Shown in pieces: positions 44,608 through 54,123 of a stretch of DNA of 64,000 nt. The stretch lies in the NCBI RefSeq assembly GCF_040361215.1, contig NZ_APND01000001.1, positions 248,001 to 312,000 of the forward strand, written 5' to 3'. The stretch's first letter is position 1. Each line of letters begins with the position of its first letter. Both the position numbers and the translations under genes were made by a program. A model generated the notes under the pieces. That model had not been told where the DNA came from, made no database searches, and saw only the letters and a program-made list of their open reading frames with translations. This DNA comes from Salinisphaera dokdonensis (GTDB taxonomy: Bacteria > Pseudomonadota > Gammaproteobacteria > Nevskiales > Salinisphaeraceae).

Positions 44608-47600
44608 TCAAGCTGCGGCGATGGCTGCCTGGAGCGACTGCAGCGAATAGACCTGCGATGCCCGCTCGTCGGTGAGCGCCGTGCAGCTTGCCTGGCCGCC
44701 GGCGATCGTCGTGAAGTAGGCGACTTTGTAGCGCAGCGCGGTGATACGAATCGAACGCGATTCCTCGATCGCGCGCTTGCCCTCGGTCGTGTTGACCACG
44801 AGCTGGATTTCGCCGTTCTTGATCATGTCGACGATATGCGGCCGGCCTTCCTTCACCTTGTTGGCGACTGCGCAGTCGATACCCGCTTCATTGATCGCGT
44901 TGGCCGTGCCCCGGGTGGCGACGATTCGGAAGCCTGCGTTCACGAGCTCGCTCGCGAGCTTCACGGCGTGCGGCTTGTCGCCGTCACGCACCGTGATCAG
45001 CGCCGTACCGCCTTCCGGCAGGCCTACGCCACTGGCGAGCTGCGACTTGGCGAATGCCTCGCCAAAAGTGCGACCCACGCCCATGACTTCGCCTGTGGAT
45101 TTCATCTCCGGGCCGAGCAACGGATCCACGGTCGGGAACTTGTTGAACGGGAAAACCGCTTCCTTGACCGCAAAATGATCGATCTTGCGTTCTGCGCCAA
45201 CCTGCTGAGCTTCCAGCGACTGGCCCACCATGCAGCGTGCCGCGATCTTGGCCAGCGGCACGCCGGTGGCCTTGGAGACGAACGGCACGGTGCGCGAAGC
45301 GCGCGGATTGACCTCGAGCAGATAGACGTCGGTGCCGCGGATCGCGAACTGCACGTTCATCAGGCCGACCACGGACAGGCCGCGCGCGAGTGCGGCTGTC
45401 TGGCGACGCACCTCATCGAGCACGTCCTGGCCGAGGCTGTAGGGCGGCAGCGAACAGGCCGAGTCGCCCGAGTGCACACCGGCCTGCTCGATATGTTCCA
45501 TGATGCCGCCGATGAACACCGCGCTGCCGTCGCAGATCGCGTCCACATCCAGTTCGATCGCGTCCTCTAGGAAGCGATCCAACAGCACCGGCGAATCCGG
45601 CGAGACCTTGACCGCTGCGGTCATGTAACGCTGCAGATCCTCGGGTTCGTAGACGATCTCCATCGCCCGGCCGCCGAGCACATAGGACGGGCGCACCACC
45701 ATCGGGAAGCCGACTTCTTCGGCCAGGCGCATCGCCTCGGCCTCGGAGCGGGCACTGCGGTTGGCCGGCTGCTTCAGATCCAGCTTGTTGACCAGATTGA
45801 GGAAGCGATCGCGATCCTCGGCCAGATCGATGGAGTCCGGGGTGGTGCCGATGATCGGCGCACCCGCGGCTTCCAGGCGACGCGCGAGCTTGAGCGGCGT
45901 CTGGCCGCCGTACTGCACGATCACACCCTTGGGCTGCTCGACGTCGATGATCGACATCACGTCTTCGAAGGTCAGCGGCTCGAAGTAGAGGCGATCAGAG
46001 GTGTCGTAGTCGGTGGACACGGTCTCTGGATTGCAGTTGACCATGATGGTTTCGTAGCCGTCGTCGCGCATGGCGAGCGCGGCATGCACACAGCAATAAT
46101 CGAACTCGATGCCCTGGCCGATGCGGTTCGGACCGCCGCCCAGCACCATGATCTTGTCGCGATCGCTGGGCTCGGCCTCGCACTCTTCGTCGTAGGAGGA
46201 GTACTGATAGGCCGTTGCGGTCGGGAACTCCGCCGCACAGGAATCGACGCGCTTGTAGACCGGCACGATGCCATGCTTGAGACGCGCGCGGCGCACCGCG
46301 AATTCGTCACAGCTCAGCAGATCGGCCAGGCGCAGGTCGGAAAAGCCCTTGCGCTTGTAGGCGCGCAGCGTATCCGCGTCGATATCGCCGAGGGTGGACT
46401 GGCTGAGCATGCCCTCCATGGCGATCAGCTCTTCGATCTGGTCGAGGAACCACGGATCGATATGACACAGCTGATGCACTTCTTCGAGGCTGAAGCCGGC
46501 CCGGAACGCGTCGGCGACATACCAAAGCCGCTCGGCACGCGGCGTCGACAATTCGCTGCGCAGCGTGTCGAGCGCGCCGTCAGCCTTCAGATCCTCGATC
46601 TTGGGCTCGAAACCGTCGGAGCCGATCTCGAGGCTGCGCATCGCCTTCTGCAGCGATTCCTGGAAGTTACGTCCGATCGCCATGGCCTCGCCCACCGACT
46701 TCATCTGGGTGGTCAGGCGACTGTCGGCGGTCGGAAACTTCTCGAAAGTGAAACGCGGCATCTTGGTGACGACATAATCAATCGACGGCTCGAACGAGGC
46801 CGGGGTCGCACCGCCGGTGATCTCGTTCTGCAGTTCGTCGAGCGTGTAGCCGACGGCCAGCTTGGCCGCGACCTTGGCGATCGGAAAACCTGTCGCCTTG
46901 GAGGCCAGCGCGGAAGAACGCGACACGCGCGGGTTCATCTCGATGATGATCATCTTGCCGTCGGCCGGGTTGATCGCGAACTGCACGTTCGAGCCGCCCG
47001 TATCCACGCCGATTTTGCGCAGGCAGGCCAGCGAGGCATCACGCATCACCTGGTACTCGCGATCGGTCAGCGTCTGCGCCGGCGCGACCGTGATCGAGTC
47101 GCCCGTGTGCACACCCATCGCATCGACGTTCTCGATCGCACAGATGATGATGCAGTTGTCCGCATGATCGCGGACCACTTCCATCTCGTACTCCTTCCAG
47201 CCGAGCACGCTCTGCTCGATGAGCACTTCGTTGGTGGGCGACAGTTCGATGCCGCGCGAAAGCAGATCGTCGAACTCTTCGCGGTTGTAGGCGATGCCGC
47301 CGCCGGTGCCGCCCATCGTGAACGACGGGCGCATGATGATCGGGAAACCGATGCGCGCCTGCACCTCGGCGCCCTCTTCCATCGTGTGCACGACCGCGGA
47401 TTCCGGCGTCGCAAGGCCGATGTCGGTCATGGCACGCCGGAACGCGCTGCGATCCTCGGCCATGTCGATGGCCTCCTGCGTCGCGCCGATCATCTCGATG
47501 CCGTGCTTTTCCAGCACGCCCTTGTTGTACAGATCGAGCGCGCAGTTGAGCGCGGTCTGGCCACCCATGGTCGGCAGCAATGCATCGGGCTTTTCGGCCT

Positions 47601-47835
47601 CGATGATGCGCTCGACCGTCTGCCAGGTGATGGGCTCGATATAGACCGCATCCGCCGTTTCCGGGTCGGTCATGATCGTGGCAGGATTGGAGTTGACCAG
47701 AACGACGCGAAAGCCTTCGTCCTTCAACGCCTTGCAGGCCTGCATGCCCGAGTAGTCGAACTCGCAGGCCTGTCCGATCACGATCGGGCCGGCACCGATG
47801 ACAAGGATGGACTGAAGATCTTGGCGTTTGGGCAT
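44608..47835 (-). CDS. carB: Carbamoyl-phosphate synthase large subunit
   Basis: Makes carbamoyl phosphate from ammonia, bicarbonate and two ATP for arginine and pyrimidines. 1075 residues, two homologous ATP-grasp halves (about 1-400 and 550-930) with MRPSFTMGGTGGGIAYN and VVRPSYVLGGRAMEIVY, an oligomerisation domain, and a C-terminal MGS-like regulatory domain (about 935-1075). It follows carA by 112 bases. An 11-bp hairpin without a U-run lies just beyond its stop (44573-44599). Confidence 0.98.
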   Translation of the reverse strand: MPKRQDLQSILVIGAGPIVIGQACEFDYSGMQACKALKDEGFRVVLVNSNPATIMTDPETADAVYIEPITWQTVERIIEAEKPDALLPTMGGQTALNCALDLYNKGVLEKHGIEMIGATQEAIDMAEDRSAFRRAMTDIGLATPESAVVHTMEEGAEVQARIGFPIIMRPSFTMGGTGGGIAYNREEFDDLLSRGIELSPTNEVLIEQSVLGWKEYEMEVVRDHADNCIIICAIENVDAMGVHTGDSITVAPAQTLTDREYQVMRDASLACLRKIGVDTGGSNVQFAINPADGKMIIIEMNPRVSRSSALASKATGFPIAKVAAKLAVGYTLDELQNEITGGATPASFEPSIDYVVTKMPRFTFEKFPTADSRLTTQMKSVGEAMAIGRNFQESLQKAMRSLEIGSDGFEPKIEDLKADGALDTLRSELSTPRAERLWYVADAFRAGFSLEEVHQLCHIDPWFLDQIEELIAMEGMLSQSTLGDIDADTLRAYKRKGFSDLRLADLLSCDEFAVRRARLKHGIVPVYKRVDSCAAEFPTATAYQYSSYDEECEAEPSDRDKIMVLGGGPNRIGQGIEFDYCCVHAALAMRDDGYETIMVNCNPETVSTDYDTSDRLYFEPLTFEDVMSIIDVEQPKGVIVQYGGQTPLKLARRLEAAGAPIIGTTPDSIDLAEDRDRFLNLVNKLDLKQPANRSARSEAEAMRLAEEVGFPMVVRPSYVLGGRAMEIVYEPEDLQRYMTAAVKVSPDSPVLLDRFLEDAIELDVDAICDGSAVFIGGIMEHIEQAGVHSGDSACSLPPYSLGQDVLDEVRRQTAALARGLSVVGLMNVQFAIRGTDVYLLEVNPRASRTVPFVSKATGVPLAKIAARCMVGQSLEAQQVGAERKIDHFAVKEAVFPFNKFPTVDPLLGPEMKSTGEVMGVGRTFGEAFAKSQLASGVGLPEGGTALITVRDGDKPHAVKLASELVNAGFRIVATRGTANAINEAGIDCAVANKVKEGRPHIVDMIKNGEIQLVVNTTEGKRAIEESRSIRITALRYKVAYFTTIAGGQASCTALTDERASQVYSLQSLQAAIAAA

Positions 47836-47947
47836 AGCGTGCGTGCTCGGTTACTGGCGCGCTCGGCCGGCACCTGTGCTTCACCGCCGGCAGCGCATGG
47901 TCTTTAAGTCATGTATCGGCGGCCGCCTCGGGGCGACCACGCATTGT

Positions 47948-49084
47948 CTAGCCGGCGCGGCGGGACGCCATGGCATTCATGAAACGATCGAAGATCGGCG
48001 CCACATCGTGCGGACCTGGGCTGGCTTCCGGATGCCCCTGGAAGGAAAACACCGGCTTGCCCACGATCTCGATGCCCTGCAGCGAGCCGTCGAACAACGA
48101 GCGATGGGTCACCCGTGCGGTTTCCGGCAGGCTGGCCTCGTCGATGGCAAAACCGTGGTTCTGACTGGTGATCAACACCTCGCCGCTGTCGATATCCTGG
48201 ACCGGATGGTTGGCGCCGTGATGGCCGAACTTCATCTTCAGGCTCTTGCCGCCGGCAGCCAGGCCCAGAATCTGATGACCCAGGCAAATACCTAGCGTCG
48301 GGAACGCGCGGTCGATGAGTTCACGGCAAGTCGCGATCGCGTAGTCGCAGGGCTCGGGATCGCCGGGGCCGTTGGCCAGTAGCACGCCGTCCACGCCCAG
48401 GCCGAGCACCTCCTCGACCGGCGTGCGTGGCGGCACTACCGTCACGCTGGCGCCCGCATCCACCAATCGACGCAGAATGTTGTACTTCACGCCATAGTCG
48501 TAGACGGCGACGTGATACTGCGCCGGCGCCGCTTCGTGGCTGTCGTTCGGCCCGACCCAGGTCGGCTCGTCCCAGGTATAGAATTCCCTGGTGCCGGCAT
48601 CGGCGGCGAGATCCGCACCTTTCAGGCCCGGGAAGGCGCGCGCCTGTTCGATCGCCGAATCGGCGTCGATGTCGTCACCGGCGACGATGCAACCGTTCTG
48701 GGCGCCCTTCTCGCGCAGTATGCGCGTGAGCCGGCGCGTATCGATATCACCGATACCAACGATGCCGTTATCTTCGAGATATTCGATCAGACTGCCGCTG
48801 GCGCGCCAATTACTCTGCGCACGCGGCACTTCGCGGATGATCAGGCCGGCGGCCTGTACGCGATCGGATTCGATATCTTCGGGGTTGGCGCCGGTATTGC
48901 CGACATGCGGATAGGTCAGCGTGACCATCTGCTGACGATAGGAGGGATCAGTCAGGATTTCCTGATAACCGGTCATGGCCGTATTGAAAACGACCTCCCC
49001 TACCGTCGTGCCAACGGCACCGATCGCACGACCTTGAAACAGGCTACCGTCTTCGAGCGCAAGCAGGGCTTTGGGGCGCAACAA
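47948..49084 (-). CDS. carA: Carbamoyl-phosphate synthase small subunit
   Basis: Glutaminase subunit that feeds ammonia to CarB. 378 residues. N-terminal ALLALEDGSLFQGRAIG, then the class I amidotransferase domain with nucleophile Cys in LGICLGHQILGLA and the HPEASPGPHD triad segment. The start is TTG, either 49084 or the adjacent TTG at 49081; GGAG lies three or six bases upstream, so 49081 is slightly better spaced. E. coli carA also uses TTG. Confidence 0.96.
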   Translation of the reverse strand: MLRPKALLALEDGSLFQGRAIGAVGTTVGEVVFNTAMTGYQEILTDPSYRQQMVTLTYPHVGNTGANPEDIESDRVQAAGLIIREVPRAQSNWRASGSLIEYLEDNGIVGIGDIDTRRLTRILREKGAQNGCIVAGDDIDADSAIEQARAFPGLKGADLAADAGTREFYTWDEPTWVGPNDSHEAAPAQYHVAVYDYGVKYNILRRLVDAGASVTVVPPRTPVEEVLGLGVDGVLLANGPGDPEPCDYAIATCRELIDRAFPTLGICLGHQILGLAAGGKSLKMKFGHHGANHPVQDIDSGEVLITSQNHGFAIDEASLPETARVTHRSLFDGSLQGIEIVGKPVFSFQGHPEASPGPHDVAPIFDRFMNAMASRRAG

Positions 49085-49153
49085 TCACTCCGGAGTCCGT
49101 TAATCGGGTTGGGCCGTCATCCATTAAATGAACTCGGCCACAGGCGGCGGCAA

Positions 49154-49159
49154 ATTATA
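49154..49159 (-). promoter_or_regulatory. Likely -10 box of carAB
   Basis: TATAAT on the minus strand, about 70 bases upstream of the carA TTG and within the 102-base spacer after dapB. The -35 is weak (near TGGCCG). Confidence 0.45.
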
Positions 49160-49186
49160 GCCGCTTGCATCGGCCGCGGCCAGTCC

Positions 49187-49996
49187 CTAGTCGCGGTCGA
49201 ACCCCAGCACGTCGTTCATGTCATAGCGGCCGGGCTTTTGTTGAGCCGCCCAGCCGGCCGCGCGCATGGCACCACCGGCGAAGGTCTGACGCGAGGACGC
49301 CTTGTGCGAAATCTCCAGACGCTCGCCGTCGCCCGCAAAAAGCACCGTATGCTCACCGACGATGTCGCCACCGCGAATGGTCTGGAAGCCAATCGCCTGG
49401 CGCTCGCGCTCGCCCGTGTGGCCCTCACGGGCATAGACCGCGCAGTCGTCGAGGTCGCGGCCCGTGGCATCGGCGAGCACTTCGCCAATACGCAACGCCG
49501 TGCCTGAGGGCGCATCCACCTTGTGGCGGTGATGCGCTTCGATCACTTCGATATCGACCGTATCACCCAGTGCTTTTGCTGCCATTTCAAGCAGCTTTAG
49601 CGTCAAGTTCACGCCGGCACTAAAGTTTGGCGCCATCACCAGCGCGATCTTGTCCGCGGCTTTGTCGATACGTGCCAATTGGTCGGCATCGAAACCGGTC
49701 GTTCCGATCACGATCGCGGCGCCGCCGGCCACGCAATCATCGATCGCCGACAGGCACGGCTCGGGTCGAGTGAAATCCACGAGCACGTCGAAGGTCGATG
49801 CGTCTCGATCATCGGCCGAGGCGATAGCCACATCGGCGTCTTCGCCGGTGGCCAGACGCCCGGCGTCCTGACCGATGGCATCGCTGCCCGGGGCCTCGAA
49901 GGCGGCAGCCAGCGTCAACGACGAATTGCGCTGACAGGCAATGACCAATTCCCGGCCCATGCGCCCGGCGGCGCCGTTGATCGCGACTCGTGTCAT
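49187..49996 (-). CDS. dapB: 4-hydroxy-tetrahydrodipicolinate reductase
   Basis: Second committed step of the lysine/diaminopimelate pathway, NAD(P)H dependent. 269 residues. Rossmann motif INGAAGRMGRELV at the start; IGTTGFDADQL; catalytic segment EAHHRHKVDAPSGTAL. Lies between dnaJ and carA on the same strand, the usual place in gammaproteobacteria. Confidence 0.97.
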   Translation of the reverse strand: MTRVAINGAAGRMGRELVIACQRNSSLTLAAAFEAPGSDAIGQDAGRLATGEDADVAIASADDRDASTFDVLVDFTRPEPCLSAIDDCVAGGAAIVIGTTGFDADQLARIDKAADKIALVMAPNFSAGVNLTLKLLEMAAKALGDTVDIEVIEAHHRHKVDAPSGTALRIGEVLADATGRDLDDCAVYAREGHTGERERQAIGFQTIRGGDIVGEHTVLFAGDGERLEISHKASSRQTFAGGAMRAAGWAAQQKPGRYDMNDVLGFDRD

Positions 49997-50015
49997 GACG
50001 TGCTCGCTTTAGTTG

Positions 50016-51149
50016 TTAGCCCAGATGCTCGCCGAAGAAACGCTTGGCCTTGTCCAGCCAGGAGGTCGTCGCCGGGCTGTGGCTGCGACCGCTGCTGTCC
50101 AGGCTTTCGCGCAATTCTTCGAGCAGACCTTTCTGCTTGGCATTGAGGTTGACCGGCGTTTCCACCGAAACCTTGCAAAGCAGATCACCCGGCGACGAAG
50201 TACGTACCGACTGTACGCCCTTGCCGCGCAGGCGGAAGGTCTTGCCGGACTGGGTCTCGGCGGGAATGCGCAGGCTGACCTTGCCCTTGAGCGTGGGCAC
50301 GTCGATCTCGCCGCCAAGCGCCGCGGTGATCATGTCCACCGGCACGTTGGCGCGCAGATTGTTGCCATCACGCACGAAGAATTCGTGCGGGCGAACATTG
50401 ATCTGAACATAGAGATCGCCCGAGGGACCGCCCATTTCGCCGGCTTCGCCCTCGCCGGAAAGACGAATGCGGTCGCCGTTGTCCACGCCCGGCGGCACTT
50501 TCACCGACAGGGTCTTGGACGACTGCACGCGGCCTTCGCCGCCGCACTTCTTGCAGGGGTTGCGGACCTTCTTGCCGGAGCCGTGGCAATCCGGACAGGT
50601 CTGCTGGATCGACAGGAAACCCTGCTGGATACGAACCTGACCGACGCCCTGGCAAGTGCCGCAGGTATCGACCGGCGAGTCCGCTTCGGCACCGTTACCG
50701 TCACAGCTACCGCACTCTTCCAGCGTGGGAATCCGAATCTCGACGGTATCGCCGTCGATCGCGGTTTCCAGATCCAGATCGAGGTCGTAGCGCAGATCGG
50801 CGCCGCGCGAGGCACGCGAACGGCCACCGCCGCCCATGCCGCCGCCGAAGATGTCGGAGAAGATATCGCCAAAGATATCGCCGAATCCTCCGGCACCGGC
50901 GCCTGCGCCGCCACCGGCTGCGCCGCCGAGCCCGGCATGGCCGAACTGATCGTACGCCTGACGCTTGCGATCGTCCGAAAGCACTTCGTAGGCCTCGGAG
51001 GCTTCCTTGAAGCGCGCCTCGGCGTCTTCGTCATCCGGATTGCGATCCGGATGATTCTTCATCGCCAGGCGGCGATAGGCTTTCTTGATTTCGTCCTTCG
51101 ACGCACCTTTCGATACGCCCAGGACTTCGTAGTAATCACGGTTCGCCAT
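50016..51149 (-). CDS. dnaJ: Chaperone DnaJ
   Basis: Hsp40 co-chaperone that presents substrates to DnaK and triggers its ATPase. 377 residues: J domain with HPD in MKNHPDRNPDD, a Gly-rich linker (about 75-110), the zinc region with four Cys repeats (CGSCDGNGAE, CGTCQGVGQV, CPDCHGSGKK, CKKCGGEGRV), and C-terminal substrate-binding domains. Confidence 0.98.
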   Translation of the reverse strand: MANRDYYEVLGVSKGASKDEIKKAYRRLAMKNHPDRNPDDEDAEARFKEASEAYEVLSDDRKRQAYDQFGHAGLGGAAGGGAGAGAGGFGDIFGDIFSDIFGGGMGGGGRSRASRGADLRYDLDLDLETAIDGDTVEIRIPTLEECGSCDGNGAEADSPVDTCGTCQGVGQVRIQQGFLSIQQTCPDCHGSGKKVRNPCKKCGGEGRVQSSKTLSVKVPPGVDNGDRIRLSGEGEAGEMGGPSGDLYVQINVRPHEFFVRDGNNLRANVPVDMITAALGGEIDVPTLKGKVSLRIPAETQSGKTFRLRGKGVQSVRTSSPGDLLCKVSVETPVNLNAKQKGLLEELRESLDSSGRSHSPATTSWLDKAKRFFGEHLG

Positions 51150-51171
51150 GAATCGAAACTCTCAAAACCAG

Positions 51172-51205
51172 AAAAGCCGGGGCAACGACTGGCGCTGCCC
51201 CGGCT
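51172..51205 (-). terminator. dnaK-dnaJ intergenic terminator/attenuator
   Basis: Perfect 10-bp stem, arms 51175-51184 and 51196-51205, with a U4 run after it on the minus strand. It lies between dnaK and dnaJ and would lower dnaJ relative to dnaK. Confidence 0.65.
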
Positions 51206-51227
51206 GAAGGACTACCTGATCAGCGGA

Positions 51228-53180
51228 TCAGGAGTTGGTGCCGGACTTCTTGTCGTCTTCGTTGACTTCCTCGAAGTCGGCATCGACGACGTCGTCGTTG
51301 GAGCCGTCCTGGCCCTGGGCCTGGTCGGCGCCGCCTTGGGGCTGTTCGCCCTCGGCGCCCTGGCCGTCGCTGTAGGCCTTCTCCATGACCGGCGTGGAGG
51401 CTTCGGAGAGCTTCTGCGTCTTCTCGTCGATGGCGTCCTTGTCGTCGCCTTCCAGAGCTTCACGCAGCTCCTTGATGGCCTCGTCGATCGGCTGCTTCTC
51501 TTCGTCGGTGACCTTGTCGCCGAGATCGCGCATGGCCTTCTCGATGCCGTGGATGAGGCCGTCCGCCTGGTTGCGCGCCGTGATCAGTTCGTTGAACTTG
51601 GCGTCTTCCTCGGCGTGCGCCTCGGCGTCCTGCACCATCTGATCGATCTCTTCGTCCGACAGACCGGAAGAAGCCTTGATCACGATCGACTGTTCCTTGC
51701 CGGTGGCCTTGTCCTTGGCCGACACGTTCAGGATGCCGTTCGCGTCGATGTCGAAGGTGACCTCGATCTGCGGCGTACCGCGCGGTGCCGGCGGAATGTC
51801 CGACAGGTCGAAGCGGCCCAGCGACTTGTTGGCGCTGGACTGTTCACGCTCGCCCTGAAGAACATGCACGGTCACGGCCGGCTGGTTGTCCTCGGCGGTC
51901 GAGAAGACTTCCGACTTGCGAGTCGGGATCGTGGTGTTCTTCTCGATGAGCTTGGTCATCTTGCCGCCCAGGGTCTCGATACCGAGGCTCAGCGGGGTGA
52001 CGTCCAGCAGCAGCACGTCGGTGGTGTCGCCCGACAGGACCGAACCCTGAATTGCGGCGCCCACGGCGACGGCTTCGTCCGGGTTGACGTCCTTGCGGGC
52101 TTCCTTGCCGAAGAAGCTCTTGACCGCTTCCTGCACGGCCGGCATGCGGGTCTGGCCGCCGACGAGAATCACGTCGTCGATGTCTCCAGCCTTCATGCCC
52201 GCGTCCTTGAGCGCGGTGCGGCAGGGATCGATCGTGCGAGCAACCAGATCTTCGACCAGGCTTTCCAGCTTGGCGCGGGTCATCTTCATGTTGAGATGCT
52301 TCGGACCCGACTGATCGGCTGTGACGTACGGCAGGTTGATCTCGGTCTGCTGCGTGGAGGACAACTCGATCTTGGCCTTCTCGGCAGCTTCCTTGAGACG
52401 CTGCAGGGCGAGCTTGTCCTGGCGCAGGTTCACGCCCTGCTCCTTTTCGAACTCGGCCGCGATGTGCTCGATGATCGCGTTGTCGAAGTCTTCACCACCG
52501 AGGAACGTGTCACCGTTGGTGGCATGCACCTCGAACTGGTGTTCGCCGTCGACTTCAGCGACTTCGATGATGGAGATATCGAAGGTGCCGCCGCCCAGGT
52601 CATAGACAGCGATCTTCTTGTCGCCGCCCTTCTTGTCCATGCCATAGGCAAGCGCTGCCGCGGTCGGCTCGTTGATGATGCGCTTGACGTCGAGACCGGC
52701 AATCCGGCCGGCGTCCTTCGTGGCCTGGCGCTGCGCGTCGTTGAAGTAGGCCGGCACGGTGATCACGGCTTCCGTGACCTTCTCGCCAAGATAATCCTCG
52801 GCGGTGGCCTTCATCTTCTGCAGCACCTTGGCCGAGACTTCCGGCGGCGCCATCTTCTGGCCGCGCGCTTCGACCCACGCATCGCCGTTGTCGGCCTTGA
52901 CGATCTTGTACGGGACCGTGTCGATGTCCTTCTTGGTGGTCGGATCATCGAAAGTGCGGCCGATCAGGCGCTTGATCGCATACAGCGTGTCATTCGGATT
53001 GGTGACCGCCTGGCGCTTGGCGGGGCGACCGACGAGCGTCTGATCGTCGTCCGTGAAGGCGACAACACTGGGGGTCGTGCGCTCGCCTTCGGCGTTCTCG
53101 ATCACCTTCGGCTGATCACCTTCGAGCACGGCCACGCACGAGTTCGTGGTGCCGAGGTCGATACCGATAATCTTACCCAT
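51228..53180 (-). CDS. dnaK: Chaperone DnaK (Hsp70)
   Basis: ATP-driven folding chaperone. 650 residues: N-terminal ATPase with IIGIDLGTTNSCVAV, phosphate-2 motif VYDLGGGTFD, the interdomain linker DVLLLDVTPLSLG, the beta substrate-binding domain, the helical lid, and an Asp/Gly-rich tail. ATG 53180 is preferred over 53186 because AGAGGGA is seven bases upstream of it. Driven by a heat-shock promoter in the grpE-dnaK spacer. Confidence 0.98.
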   Translation of the reverse strand: MGKIIGIDLGTTNSCVAVLEGDQPKVIENAEGERTTPSVVAFTDDDQTLVGRPAKRQAVTNPNDTLYAIKRLIGRTFDDPTTKKDIDTVPYKIVKADNGDAWVEARGQKMAPPEVSAKVLQKMKATAEDYLGEKVTEAVITVPAYFNDAQRQATKDAGRIAGLDVKRIINEPTAAALAYGMDKKGGDKKIAVYDLGGGTFDISIIEVAEVDGEHQFEVHATNGDTFLGGEDFDNAIIEHIAAEFEKEQGVNLRQDKLALQRLKEAAEKAKIELSSTQQTEINLPYVTADQSGPKHLNMKMTRAKLESLVEDLVARTIDPCRTALKDAGMKAGDIDDVILVGGQTRMPAVQEAVKSFFGKEARKDVNPDEAVAVGAAIQGSVLSGDTTDVLLLDVTPLSLGIETLGGKMTKLIEKNTTIPTRKSEVFSTAEDNQPAVTVHVLQGEREQSSANKSLGRFDLSDIPPAPRGTPQIEVTFDIDANGILNVSAKDKATGKEQSIVIKASSGLSDEEIDQMVQDAEAHAEEDAKFNELITARNQADGLIHGIEKAMRDLGDKVTDEEKQPIDEAIKELREALEGDDKDAIDEKTQKLSEASTPVMEKAYSDGQGAEGEQPQGGADQAQGQDGSNDDVVDADFEEVNEDDKKSGTNS

Positions 53181-53255
53181 GTTCATTTCCCTCTGATTCG
53201 CGCTGTAGTAAGCCAGCGCCATTCAACAACTACACAAAACTTGACTTGACGGAAG

Positions 53256-53284
53256 ATTTGGGGCGTGGCGCGAACCTTTTCAAG
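53256..53284 (-). promoter_or_regulatory. Sigma-32 heat-shock promoter of dnaK
   Basis: Minus strand CTTGAA (53284-53279), 15-base spacer, CCCCAAAT (53263-53256), close to the sigma-32 consensus CTTGAA/CCCCAT-T. It overlaps an inverted repeat (GGGGCGTG/CACGCCCC, 53294-53260). Confidence 0.8.
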
Positions 53285-53313
53285 CGCACGCCCCTTTAAA
53301 AGACGACTGCGAA

Positions 53314-53940
53314 CTACCCTTCGCCGGTCGGCTTGGCCACGATCACCATCGCGGCGCGCAGTACACGCCCGTTGAGCGTGTAGCCTTTCTGCATGACGTC
53401 GGCGACGGTGTTTGGCGCCACATCGTCGGTCTGCTGGGTGGAGACGGCCTCGTGGAATTCGGGATTGAAGGTCTCACCCTTCGGATCGAGCGCTTCAATG
53501 CCGACCTTTTCCATGCTCGAGACGAGCATGCGAACCGTCATGTCCATGCCTTCCTTGAGCTTGTCGTAATCGCCGCTCTGCTCTTCGGCGGCTTTCAGAC
53601 CCAGCTCGAGGCTGTCACGCACGCCCAGCAGTTCGGTCGCGAACTTCTCGATCGCGAACTTGCGCGCCGATTCCACGTCGCGCGTCGCCCGCTTGCGGAC
53701 GTTTTCCATTTCAGCGTGCGCGCGAACGGCCTGGTCGCGATACTGCTCGGCCTCGGCCTGTGCCTGATCGAGTGCCGCCTGGAGCTCATCGGTTTCCGAG
53801 ATGCTGTCGGCGCTGCTCTCGCCGGCGTCCACGAACTCTTCGTTGCCGGTCTGCACGGCTTCGACGTCGGGCTGCGCTGCGTTCTCGGCAGCCGGATCCT
53901 GTTCATCGTGCGGCGTGTTGGGTTTGTCCTGCTGACTCAT
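53314..53940 (-). CDS. grpE: Nucleotide exchange factor GrpE
   Basis: Releases ADP from DnaK; thermosensor of the DnaK system. 208 residues: an acidic disordered N-terminus (about 1-50), a long coiled coil (about 50-130) and a C-terminal beta domain ending in GYTLNGRVLRAAMVIVAK. First gene of the heat-shock cluster, with its own sigma-32 promoter. Confidence 0.96.
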   Translation of the reverse strand: MSQQDKPNTPHDEQDPAAENAAQPDVEAVQTGNEEFVDAGESSADSISETDELQAALDQAQAEAEQYRDQAVRAHAEMENVRKRATRDVESARKFAIEKFATELLGVRDSLELGLKAAEEQSGDYDKLKEGMDMTVRMLVSSMEKVGIEALDPKGETFNPEFHEAVSTQQTDDVAPNTVADVMQKGYTLNGRVLRAAMVIVAKPTGEG

Positions 53941-54011
53941 GTACTCAAAATCCCCGCTTGTATGACGGTGCCGATCAGTAAATGCCCTGCATCGGCGTGA
54001 CTGCTCTCACG

Positions 54012-54037
54012 ATTGGGCTGGCTGTGATCATTTCAAG
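54012..54037 (-). promoter_or_regulatory. Sigma-32 heat-shock promoter of grpE
   Basis: Minus strand CTTGAA (54037-54032), 14-base spacer, CCCAAT (54017-54012). It lies about 72 bases upstream of the grpE ATG. Confidence 0.7.
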
Positions 54038-54123
54038 CTCCCTGATCCAGCGGTTTTCGTTGAAATTGTCGGGCAAGGCGTGAATGCTTACGCATCGACC
54101 TCCCGGCTATTGTTCCCACGCGC

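Noticed and set aside
50013..53249. 1078-codon plus-strand open frame opposite dnaJ-dnaK
   Set aside because: Same cause: a mirror of strong minus-strand genes. Long frames antisense to dnaK are a known artefact, not evidence of a protein.
53256..53294. CIRCE/HrcA operator at dnaK
   Set aside because: The dyad does not contain the TTAGCACTC/GAGTGCTAA arms, while sigma-32 boxes are clear.
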